A stretch of 64,000 bases of DNA from Sporosarcina sp. P34 (GTDB taxonomy: Bacteria; Bacillota; Bacilli; Bacillales_A; Planococcaceae), in assembly GCF_002743375.1 (NCBI RefSeq), contig NZ_PDZC01000002.1:1-64000 (forward strand), given 5' to 3'. The position numbers and the translations under genes are program-made. The notes beneath the pieces were generated by a model that was not told where the DNA came from, searched no databases, and saw only the letters and a list, made by a program, of their open reading frames with translations. How positions within the stretch are numbered: position 1 is the first letter of the stretch; the number at the start of each line of letters is the position of its first letter. Shown in pieces: positions 56,036 through 63,276 of this stretch.

Positions 56036-56070
56036 AAAAAAAAGGAACAGCCGTATTGTTCCTTTTTTCG
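56036..56070 (-). terminator. Terminator after the 78-aa gene
   Basis: On the minus strand AAAAAAGGAACA pairs with TGTTCCTTTTTTTT around ATACGGC. Confidence 0.88.
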
Positions 56071-56080
56071 CATGACTTTA

Positions 56081-56317
56081 TTAGCTATTTATTGATGTGG
56101 GTGCGTTATCTTCAGCTGCATTTCGGTAGTTTTGATTACCGACTTTAGCTCTTACTTCTTCTTCTGTCAACGGTGGTGGAATTTCGTGATCTGCTAATGC
56201 TTTGTTTTCAAGTGGCACTTCTACGTTCTCCATGGCAGCATTCTTTGCATCTATTTCGCGTCCATATTGCTCACGTTGTTCTGCAGTAGTACGTTGTTCT
56301 TTTGATAAATCAGCCAT
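56081..56317 (-). CDS. Small hydrophilic protein, 78 aa
   Basis: A highly charged, Ala/Glu/Gln-rich protein without Cys or Trp: MADLSKEQRTTAEQREQYGR at the start, IPPPLTEEEVRAKVGNQNYR later. It is probably largely helical or disordered. ATG follows GAGGTTGAGGTGATGAA and a good terminator follows, so the gene is real. I do not recognise the family. Nothing in it resembles the classic small acid-soluble spore protein motif. Confidence 0.65.
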   Translation of the reverse strand: MADLSKEQRTTAEQREQYGREIDAKNAAMENVEVPLENKALADHEIPPPLTEEEVRAKVGNQNYRNAAEDNAPTSINS

Positions 56318-56405
56318 TTCATCACCTCAACCTCTTGTTTTTACTTATCTTTCCCGATATTTGCTATACTAAACCTACTAGAAAAAGTAGGAGGAGAGGG
56401 ATAAC

Positions 56406-56849
56406 GTGACAACGATTTTAGTGGATGCAGATGGCTGTCCGGTAATTAATGAAACGATCGGAATTGCGAAAGAATACGGCCTACCTTGTGTATTAATATG
56501 TGACACGGCACATGAAATGCATCGGGAAGGCGCTGAAACGATTACTGTTTCCAAAGGTGCCGACGCAGTTGATTTTGTATTGGTGAACCGTATAAAAAAG
56601 GGGGATATCGTCGTCACGCAAGATTATGGTTTGGCTGCTATGGCATTGGCGAAACAAGGTTTGCCTCTTGATCAGAACGGTAGATGGTATACTAATGACA
56701 ATATTGATCAATTACTTGCAGCACGTCATAAAGCACAGAAAATCCGCCGAGCAGGAGGTCGTTTACGCGGCCCTAAAAAACGAACTGCTGATCAGAATGA
56801 AGGATTTATTACTAGTTTGCGTGAATTATGTAAATCCATTCAACTTTAA
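56406..56849 (+). CDS. YqxD/YaiI family protein (DUF188)
   Basis: A 147-residue NYN/PIN-like protein of the UPF0178 family. ILVDADGCPVINETI at the N-terminus, HREGAETITVSKGADAVDF and VVTQDYGLAAMAL hold the conserved Asp residues typical of this nuclease-like fold. Activity has not been shown for the family to my knowledge. The GTG start follows AGGAGGAGAGGGATAAC. Single gene, ending in an extended hairpin. Confidence 0.88.
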   Translation: MTTILVDADGCPVINETIGIAKEYGLPCVLICDTAHEMHREGAETITVSKGADAVDFVLVNRIKKGDIVVTQDYGLAAMALAKQGLPLDQNGRWYTNDNIDQLLAARHKAQKIRRAGGRLRGPKKRTADQNEGFITSLRELCKSIQL

Positions 56850-56856
56850 ATTAGAC

Positions 56857-56911
56857 GATATTATACAACAAGGGATCGCAATGATTACTTACGATCTCTT
56901 GTTGTATAAAC
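56857..56911. terminator. Hairpin between convergent genes
   Basis: TTATACAACAAGGGATCG pairs with CGATCTCTTGTTGTATAA. The stem is long but lacks a clear T-run. It may end transcripts from the DUF188 gene and the cupin gene. Confidence 0.6.
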
Positions 56912-56912
56912 T

Positions 56913-57212
56913 TTACGGCTTCACTAGAATAACTAAAACATCAGAGTCTTCTACTGCATGTAAACTATGTCTTTCTAATGGCACCATATGCAAGACATTA
57001 TTTGGTGTGACATCAACCGGCTCGCCTTCCACTATAAACCGTACCTTTCCTTTACGCACGATGATGAATACTTCTTTATTCGCATCATGCTCAACTACTT
57101 CTTCTCCTGCACGCAATTGAATATTCATAAACGTTGCATTGTCGACATTTGCCACTTTCTCCACATGCTTATACTTTTCAGACAGCTGATTTTTTGTATC
57201 AATCAAATTCAT
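56913..57212 (-). CDS. Single-domain cupin protein
   Basis: About 99 residues forming one cupin barrel. The metal-binding motifs are degenerate: VVEHDANKEVFIIVRKGKVRF holds one His and a Glu, and HMVPLERHSLHAVEDSD carries His residues. It could bind a metal or small molecule; function is not predictable. ATG (57212) follows AAAGGGTGAGAAGACTA, 8 bases after the LLM oxidoreductase stop, so the two are co-transcribed. Confidence 0.82.
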   Translation of the reverse strand: MNLIDTKNQLSEKYKHVEKVANVDNATFMNIQLRAGEEVVEHDANKEVFIIVRKGKVRFIVEGEPVDVTPNNVLHMVPLERHSLHAVEDSDVLVILVKP

Positions 57213-57220
57213 TAGTCTTC

Positions 57221-58228
57221 TCACCCTTTCAGAATTTCCTGCATAATCAGTTCATATGACTTTAGTTTATCATGAAAGTTATATGTAATAGAAACGAGCA
57301 TGATTTCTTCTGCTCCAAAATCTTGCGCTATTTGTTCCAACTGCCTACGAGCTGCTTCTGGCGTCCCTACAATCATACGCTCACGATTTAATTGAACCAA
57401 CTCTCGTTCCAGTTGACTATATGGATAAGCTGCTGCTTGTTCTGGTGAAGGTGTACCTTCTACTTTCATTCCTTGCTGTTGCATAATCAGTAACAGATCC
57501 AATGAGGACGCAATCCAGTCTGCCTTTTCTTCCGTCTCTGCACAAAACAAAAATACTGCTACTGCTTGCTTAGGCGAAGGTGTATATACAGAAGCTTGAA
57601 AATGCTCTCGATAAAACTTTGCTGCTTCCCTCCCCCCTTCACTATTGATAAATTGTGCAAACATATAAGGTAAACCTTTTTGAGCCGCTAAACTCGCTGA
57701 CTCTCTGCTCGTACCTAACATCCATACAGGTGGTGCATTATTTGTGAGTGGGGTTGCTTTCAATCCTTCATATGGATGATCCTTAGGCAACGCGTCATGA
57801 AGATACATGTGCAAGTCATCAATTTGTTGAGGATATTGATCGCGATTCAGATATTCACCGTTATTGAGAGCATAAGTAGCTCGGGGCATTCCCGCTGGCG
57901 CTCGCCCTATACCCGCATCAATTCTCCCAGGAAACAAGGCTTCCAACACTTTAAAGTTTTCTGCCACCTTATAGGGGGAATAGTGAGGTAGCATGACACC
58001 GCCTGACCCGATTCGGATAGTCGAAGTGACTGTAGCCAAATGCGCCATCAGAATTTCAGGGGATGAACCTGCTAGAGTTGGAGCATCGTGATGTTCAGAC
58101 ACCCAAAAGCGGCTATAGCCTAATTCTTCGGCTTTCTTCGCTAAACAAGTAGTTTGCTGAAAAGCTTCATGGGCATCACTGCCGAATGTAATGGGAGATT
58201 GATCCAATATACTTAATTGTATCTTCAA
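57221..58228 (-). CDS. LLM-class flavin-dependent oxidoreductase
   Basis: A 335-residue luciferase-like barrel. The conserved N-terminus LSILDQSPITFGSDAHEAF, RFWVSEHHDAPTLAGSSPEILMAHLA, and GSGGVMLPHYSPYKVAENF with FPGRIDAGIGRAPAG mark the MsnO8-like branch common in Firmicutes. It probably uses FMN and a flavin reductase partner; the substrate is unknown. It is paired with a downstream cupin gene and diverges from bpsA. Confidence 0.87.
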   Translation of the reverse strand: MKIQLSILDQSPITFGSDAHEAFQQTTCLAKKAEELGYSRFWVSEHHDAPTLAGSSPEILMAHLATVTSTIRIGSGGVMLPHYSPYKVAENFKVLEALFPGRIDAGIGRAPAGMPRATYALNNGEYLNRDQYPQQIDDLHMYLHDALPKDHPYEGLKATPLTNNAPPVWMLGTSRESASLAAQKGLPYMFAQFINSEGGREAAKFYREHFQASVYTPSPKQAVAVFLFCAETEEKADWIASSLDLLLIMQQQGMKVEGTPSPEQAAAYPYSQLERELVQLNRERMIVGTPEAARRQLEQIAQDFGAEEIMLVSITYNFHDKLKSYELIMQEILKG

Positions 58229-58322
58229 GACAAGTCCTCCTCTTCTATTGCATATAGTTTACAAGAAACCACGGCATAATTCACTGCTCAAGCTCGTCAT
58301 TAATTTAAACGGAGGTTACCCT

Positions 58323-59402
58323 ATGCCAATCATCCAATCTGTTAGTACAGTTAGCCCCCCTGTTAATTTGCCACAGGAAGAGGCTATGATATTTGCTCGT
58401 TCTTTATTTTCGGATTCATTTAAAGATATCGACCGCTTATTACAAGTGTTTCAAAACGGTGAAATTGATTCACGACAAGTATGTATGCCGTTGGAATGGT
58501 ACGCAGAGCCACATGATTTTGAAACAAAAAATAACTTATATATTCAGCACGCCGTGACACTTGGCAAGCAAGCAGTCGAACAATGTCTCACCAATTCGAC
58601 TTCGCTTGAACGTCCGGTGAATGTTGCTGAAATAGACGCGATATTCTTTGTTTCAAGTAGTGGTATTGCCACACCAAGTATCGATGCCCGTCTTATTAAT
58701 GAATTACCATTTCGACATGATATTAAACGTATCCCTATTTGGGGTCTGGGTTGCGCAGGTGGGGCTTCTGGTATGAGTCGCGCTTTTGATTACTGTAAAG
58801 CTTATCCTGAATCAAATGTTCTCGTTCTCGCTATAGAGCTATGCAGCTTAACGTTTCAACGGGATGATGTGTCGAAAAGTAACTTGGTCGGTGTTTCTTT
58901 ATTTTCCGATGGTGTTGCTTGTGCACTTGTTACTGGAGAGCAGTCTACTGTTAAAAGCACTCGTCCGATGCCGCATATCCGTGCAACATCTTCACGTTTC
59001 ATGCCCAATTCAGAGGACGTGATGGGTTGGGATATTAAAAATGATGGCTTGCATGTGGTCTTTTCAAAGAGTATTCCAAACGTTATCAAGAGTTGGTTAG
59101 GGCCCTTTGTACATCAATTCGTAGAAGATCATGAACTGTCAATGGAAGACGTACAGCATTTCGTTGCCCATCCAGGCGGTAAAAAAGTATTGGATGCCTA
59201 TCAAAAAGCACTAAATATAGATCCAGAGCAAACCGCTACGTCAAAAAAAATATTGCAATACCATGGAAATATGTCGTCTCCTACTGTGCTCTATGTACTC
59301 AAAGATTTCATCGAGCAGCAGCCTGCTAAGGGGGAATACGGGTTAATGGCGGCACTGGGTCCAGGCTTCTGTGGAGAACTACTGTTATTGGAGTGGCAGT
59401 GA
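58323..59402 (+). CDS. bpsA: Type III polyketide synthase
   Basis: A 359-residue chalcone-synthase-fold enzyme. The catalytic triad is Cys in GLGCAGGASGM (near 145), His in FVAHPGGKKVL (near 285) and Asn in YHGNMSSPTVLY (near 318). B. subtilis BpsA extends long-chain acyl-CoA with malonyl-CoA, giving alkylpyrones and related resorcinols. The ATG at 58323 follows ACGGAGGTTACCCT; 25 upstream codons lack support. bpsB follows one base after the stop, as in Bacillus. Confidence 0.93.
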   Translation: MPIIQSVSTVSPPVNLPQEEAMIFARSLFSDSFKDIDRLLQVFQNGEIDSRQVCMPLEWYAEPHDFETKNNLYIQHAVTLGKQAVEQCLTNSTSLERPVNVAEIDAIFFVSSSGIATPSIDARLINELPFRHDIKRIPIWGLGCAGGASGMSRAFDYCKAYPESNVLVLAIELCSLTFQRDDVSKSNLVGVSLFSDGVACALVTGEQSTVKSTRPMPHIRATSSRFMPNSEDVMGWDIKNDGLHVVFSKSIPNVIKSWLGPFVHQFVEDHELSMEDVQHFVAHPGGKKVLDAYQKALNIDPEQTATSKKILQYHGNMSSPTVLYVLKDFIEQQPAKGEYGLMAALGPGFCGELLLLEWQ

Positions 59403-59403
59403 A

Positions 59404-59931
59404 ATGGGTAGGCTCTTCCTGTTTGTTTTTATCATCGTCGTTATGCAACGATTAGTAGAATTAGTCGTCGCTAGTCGTAACGAGAAGTGGATCCGCAGTA
59501 AAGGCGCTATAGAAATCGGCGCATCCCATTATAAATGGATGGTTTTGATGCATACGGCATTTTTCATTTCCTTGCTAATTGAAGTTCTTGTATTCGACCG
59601 TCCCCTATCCCCATTCTGGTACGTCTTGTTTATAGTTTTCCTATTGATGCAAGTTCTGCGCGTCTGGTGTCTGTCTTCGTTAGGAAAGTTCTGGAACACT
59701 AAAATTCTCATACTACCTGGAGCGAACGTTCAGAAAAAAGGACCTTACCGCTGGATCCGCCACCCGAACTATGTCATTGTCACAACTGAACTAATCATCT
59801 TACCTTTACTATTCAGTGCATACTTCACGGTGGGACTGTTTTTCGTACTAAACATCTGGATGCTGTCCGTTCGCATCCCAGCTGAAGAACGTGCATTGCG
59901 GGAGTTTACGAATTATAATGAGGTGTTTTGA
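59404..59931 (+). CDS. bpsB: Isoprenylcysteine methyltransferase-family O-methyltransferase
   Basis: A 175-residue membrane methyltransferase with about five helices. The ICMT motif is GPYRWIRHPNYVIVTTELI near residue 120, followed by RIPAEERALREF. B. subtilis BpsB (YpbQ) methylates the alkylpyrones produced by BpsA, and linkage to bpsA supports that role here. The ATG follows GGAGTGGCAGTGAA, with the ribosome site inside bpsA. Confidence 0.9.
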   Translation: MGRLFLFVFIIVVMQRLVELVVASRNEKWIRSKGAIEIGASHYKWMVLMHTAFFISLLIEVLVFDRPLSPFWYVLFIVFLLMQVLRVWCLSSLGKFWNTKILILPGANVQKKGPYRWIRHPNYVIVTTELIILPLLFSAYFTVGLFFVLNIWMLSVRIPAEERALREFTNYNEVF

Positions 59932-59934
59932 TAA

Positions 59935-59984
59935 AAAAAAATGAAGGCAATTCCTAAATAGACAGGATTTGCCTTCATTTTTTA
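59935..59984. terminator. Bidirectional terminator after bpsB
   Basis: AAAATGAAGGCAA pairs with TTGCCTTCATTTTTT, with T-runs on both strands. Confidence 0.9.
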
Positions 59985-60077
59985 TTTAGTATGTACATAC
60001 TAAAATGCTACGCCCGTTACCCATAAATGGAAAATGTTTTCTAATGTGCACATACTACGTACTTCGTTTTCCTATTC

Positions 60078-60818
60078 TTAACAAGCTTGTCCGTCACTAT
60101 TGCCATCTAGATGTTCTTGATACGCGGGGTGTCCTTTCTTAACGCCCTTCGGATATACTTTACGCAGTTCTGTACAATTCTTGAAATCCTGTGTTTCACC
60201 ATAGACAGGTATTTTCACAGAATCAGCGGGATATTTCTCGCTATCAAAACCTCGGTCTGTAGTATAATCTTCCAACGTCCAAATCCCTATGCCTGATTTC
60301 TTAGCTTGTTGCTCCGCTTTTTCAAATGCATCCAGATGCCGTGTGTTAGGCGGATACACATAAGCGACTCTCGCTAAGCCCTCTTTCAATAACTGCTCTT
60401 GCACACTCTTGCCGTCTATGTAAATATACGCTAATAATCTGCCGTATTTATCGTATTTTCCGCCTACATCAAATTCGATTTCAAGATGTCCTTTTTGCAG
60501 CAGCTCTTGGTTACGCACTTTAGCTTGCTGTCCGTAAGGTTGCTTGCCAAGACGGGGATGGTTCGTTTCAGGTGTATCAATTAATAAATACCGCACATTC
60601 TCTTCTTTACCTTCAAACATAATCTTGATCGTATCGCCGTCAATTGTTTTGACTAATTCAACAGGGATAAGACCTTGACGACTCGTTTCTTTTTCCTCAT
60701 CCCCAAATAGTTCCGGGAAATATATTGCCACTATCGCAACCCCTAAAGCAATCAAGAATGATGTAATCATTTTCTTGCGTTTATTTTGTTTCTCTTTGGA
60801 TGTCGTTTTCTTACTCAT
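60078..60818 (-). CDS. Thermonuclease-family protein with Excalibur domain
   Basis: A 246-residue exported or membrane-tethered nuclease. An N-terminal helix (MITSFLIALGVAIVAIYF, residues 17-34) follows a lysine-rich head. The staphylococcal-nuclease domain (about 50-185) has the calcium and catalytic residues in VKTIDGDTIKI, VRYLLIDTPE, and KYDKYGRLLAYI. The C-terminal Excalibur motif reads FKNCTELRKVYPKGVKKGH then DGNSDGQAC, likely calcium binding. ATG follows AAAGAGGTTCTG. It lies 13 bases downstream of the fluoride channel pair on the same strand. Confidence 0.9.
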   Translation of the reverse strand: MSKKTTSKEKQNKRKKMITSFLIALGVAIVAIYFPELFGDEEKETSRQGLIPVELVKTIDGDTIKIMFEGKEENVRYLLIDTPETNHPRLGKQPYGQQAKVRNQELLQKGHLEIEFDVGGKYDKYGRLLAYIYIDGKSVQEQLLKEGLARVAYVYPPNTRHLDAFEKAEQQAKKSGIGIWTLEDYTTDRGFDSEKYPADSVKIPVYGETQDFKNCTELRKVYPKGVKKGHPAYQEHLDGNSDGQAC

Positions 60819-60831
60819 CAGAACCTCTTTT

Positions 60832-61173
60832 CTATAAGCTAAAACCTAAATAGGCCAAGCCTATCCCCACTATGAACGTTACAAGTGTATAATAAATAGC
60901 TTTGAGCATTTGACCTCCAGCCCAGAACGTCCAAATCTCTTTCATTAACGTAGAATAGGTCGTTAAAGCGCCAGCCACACCCGTTGCAAAGAACAACGTC
61001 CAACTGAGTGAAAGATTTGAACCAATAATCCAGCCAATGAAGAAGCTTCCAATTGAATTAACAAGTAGCGTTCCAAATGGCATACGTTTTTGATTGAGCT
61101 TGGAAGTTAGCTCAAAACGCAATAACGCCCCTATAAATCCGCCACAGCCAACTGCTATGAAATGCCAGATCAT
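60832..61173 (-). CDS. crcB: Fluoride channel subunit FluC/CrcB
   Basis: A 113-residue four-helix protein. GGFIGALLRFEL, the pore Asn in FGTLLVNSIGSFFIGW, and GVAGALTTYSTLMKE with the phenylalanine-box region are CrcB hallmarks. The ATG overlaps the stop of the upstream crcB copy (ATGA). Paired, unequal CrcB genes in Firmicutes are thought to make heterodimeric channels. No fluoride riboswitch is visible ahead of the pair. Confidence 0.93.
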   Translation of the reverse strand: MIWHFIAVGCGGFIGALLRFELTSKLNQKRMPFGTLLVNSIGSFFIGWIIGSNLSLSWTLFFATGVAGALTTYSTLMKEIWTFWAGGQMLKAIYYTLVTFIVGIGLAYLGFSL

Positions 61174-61544
61174 ACCGTTAACCTCCTAGCCAAAGAAAAG
61201 CCAAAGGCCGCCATAGCTAGTCCACCTACTAAACTACTAAAGACGTAGGCAACAGCAAGTCCAAAAAATCCATCACTTAGCAATTCGACTGTTTCTACAC
61301 TTACCGCTGAAAACGTCGTAAATGCACCAAGGAATCCTGAAGTGATAACTGTCACTGCAAGAGAGCTAAGATTTCCCAATAGACGGGCACGTTCCACTAT
61401 GTAGCAAAGTATAAACGTACCCATCATATTCACTAAGAATGTAGCGACAGGAAAAGAAGCACTGACGATCAACAGGTGACCGATCAGCAACCTTGTGCTC
61501 GCTCCAAAAGCCCCAGCCACACCTATGTACAGACGTTCTCTCAT
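61170..61544 (-). CDS. crcB: Fluoride channel subunit FluC/CrcB
   Basis: A 124-residue partner of the downstream crcB. GVAGAFGASTRLLIGHLL, FPVATFLVNMMGTFILCY and TSGFLGAFTTFSAVSVETVEL carry the dimer, pore-Asn and TTFSxxxxE motifs. ATG follows AAGGTCGTGAACAT. It lies 17 bases after the alpha/beta hydrolase gene, so the four genes hydrolase-crcB-crcB-nuclease may share one transcript. Confidence 0.93.
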   Translation of the reverse strand: MRERLYIGVAGAFGASTRLLIGHLLIVSASFPVATFLVNMMGTFILCYIVERARLLGNLSSLAVTVITSGFLGAFTTFSAVSVETVELLSDGFFGLAVAYVFSSLVGGLAMAAFGFSLARRLTV

Positions 61545-61561
61545 ATGTTCACGACCTTATT

Positions 61562-62350
61562 TCATTCGATAATATATCCCAGCGAGTGCAGTACATTATG
61601 GATGAAGGATAATGTATATAAGTAGATCCCTTCTTGCTCAGGTGCTTGGATGACATCGTGCTCAACATCTTTCCATCGTTTCAATTGCAGTTCAGATAGA
61701 TTTTGTGCGAATGCCCACTTGCGTGTGTAATCGGTATTGGTGATTTGATCCGCTTCCCCCGTATGCAGCAATAATGGTACGTCCTGGATAATTAGATCAG
61801 GTTGCATAACTGATTTCATAAGCGTCTGTAACTCGCGGTACCAGCCGCCCGTCACAATGGATACATACATTGGATCTTCCGCATATTGCTCCAAGAATTC
61901 AGGATTGCGCGATAGCAGTTCAGGCGTGATTTCATGATCCAATGTCATTGTTTGAGACCATTTTGTAAACATTTTCGCTCGGATTGGCGGATGATGTTCC
62001 AGATGTAGCCAAGGCGATGTGCAAATGACTCCTGCACAATCAATTCGTTCCATCTGTAATAAACGAAGTAAGAACGTAGCACCCAATCCATGTCCAAATA
62101 AAAACACAGGCAAATTATCATCTAAGCCGCTACGAATCATTTTTTTGATAAATCTCCGGTAATCTCTAAATGCCTCTGCATGCACTTCAATATTTTCTTT
62201 GCCGTGACCAGGTAAATCTCCTGCTACGACATGAAAGCCGTCGCTTCGAAATTTTTGTATGAGCCATACATATCTTCTATGATGTTCATATGCGTTATGT
62301 ACAAGAACGATAACGCCTTTTGCCTTACCTTCTGCTTCCCACTTCCACAA
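61562..62350 (-). CDS. Alpha/beta hydrolase with Gly at the nucleophile position
   Basis: About 262 residues of the serine-aminopeptidase/monoglyceride-lipase-like fold. The oxyanion region is VLVHNAYEHHRRY, with GDLPGHGKE after it, an acid residue in HTGEADQITN and a base His in KDVEHDVI. The nucleophile elbow reads FGHGLGATF, codon GGA where Ser is expected (GxSxG). The TTG start at 62350 lies 8 bases after AAGGAG. Activity is doubtful, or a different residue serves. Confidence 0.82.
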   Translation of the reverse strand: MWKWEAEGKAKGVIVLVHNAYEHHRRYVWLIQKFRSDGFHVVAGDLPGHGKENIEVHAEAFRDYRRFIKKMIRSGLDDNLPVFLFGHGLGATFLLRLLQMERIDCAGVICTSPWLHLEHHPPIRAKMFTKWSQTMTLDHEITPELLSRNPEFLEQYAEDPMYVSIVTGGWYRELQTLMKSVMQPDLIIQDVPLLLHTGEADQITNTDYTRKWAFAQNLSELQLKRWKDVEHDVIQAPEQEGIYLYTLSFIHNVLHSLGYIIE

Positions 62351-62466
62351 AGTTACCACTCCTTATTTGACTAGCTTATTCTATCCGTTTCATTCTTATG
62401 TTTCACAAATACTAAATGTTTGTTACGATAAATTATACATGATTATTTAGAAATGAGGAGATTTGA

Positions 62467-62985
62467 TTGATTTATCCATACGAAGGTAAATTGCCTGAGA
62501 TTGACCCTTCCGTCTATATTGCGGACTATGTAACGATTTCAGGAGATGTAACTATAGGTCCTGAATCGTCTATATGGTTCAATACCGTTATACGCGGCGA
62601 TGTATCTCCTACTATTATAGGACGAAAAGTAAATATACAGGATTTCTGCTGTCTACATCAAAGCCCAAAGTACCCATTAATTCTTGAAGATAACGTGACG
62701 ATCGGTCACAAAGTCATGCTCCATAGTTGCACAATTAAAACCGGTGCACTTGTCGGAATGGGCGCTACTGTTCTCGATGGGGCTGAGGTTGGTGAAGGGG
62801 CATTCATCGGTGCTGGCAGCTTGGTAACTCCAGGCAAGAAAATTCCGCCTAACACATTAGCCATCGGTTCTCCAGCTCGTGTCGTTCGTGAGTTGAATGA
62901 TGAAGATCGCGCAGATATGACAAGAATTGTCAATGATTATGCACGTAAAGGTCAATTATATAAAGCATTGCAAGAGGAGAATTAA
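62467..62985 (+). CDS. ytoA: Gamma-carbonic anhydrase-like hexapeptide protein
   Basis: A 172-residue left-handed beta-helix trimer protein. Hexapeptide repeats begin near residue 15 (VYIADYVTISGDVTIG). Zinc ligands are His in CLHQSPKYPL, then GHKVMLHSCTI with two His. VRGDV/IRGDV near residue 43 holds the conserved Arg and Asp. Members related to YtoA bind metal, but carbonic anhydrase activity is not always seen. The TTG start follows GAGGAGATTTGA. Single gene with a terminator. Confidence 0.9.
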   Translation: MIYPYEGKLPEIDPSVYIADYVTISGDVTIGPESSIWFNTVIRGDVSPTIIGRKVNIQDFCCLHQSPKYPLILEDNVTIGHKVMLHSCTIKTGALVGMGATVLDGAEVGEGAFIGAGSLVTPGKKIPPNTLAIGSPARVVRELNDEDRADMTRIVNDYARKGQLYKALQEEN

Positions 62986-63019
62986 TTGGAGCACCCGTTA
63001 CTAGCGGGTGCTTCTTTTA
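62986..63019 (+). terminator. ytoA terminator
   Basis: AGCACCCG and CGGGTGCT around TTACTAG, then TCTTTTAG. Confidence 0.88.
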
Positions 63020-63242
63020 GTACCGGCTGAATGTCGGCACATATTTCGAGTATTATTGCTTATATATCATACTCACTACTATACATATGGATGTCATTTC
63101 ATTTGGACCGTTCTTATAAAGGAGAAGAGTTGTGCTTGAACTGTTCTGGTCAGTTAAAAGTTTTCACTCTTCCTATGACTTATGATAGACCCAAAATGTT
63201 TCATCCATTTATAAAATTAGTAGTTAGGGTTTTTACAGAAAC

Positions 63243-63272
63243 AAAAAAGCAGCCCGAGAGCTGCTCTTTGTT
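63243..63272 (-). terminator. Terminator of the iron-binding protein gene
   Basis: On the minus strand AGCAGCTCTCGGGCTGCT is followed by TTTTTTGT. Confidence 0.9.
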
Positions 63273-63276
63273 GAAC

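Noticed and set aside
61545..61561. A fluoride riboswitch ahead of the crcB pair
   Set aside because: Only 17 bases separate the hydrolase stop from the first crcB gene, so there is no room.
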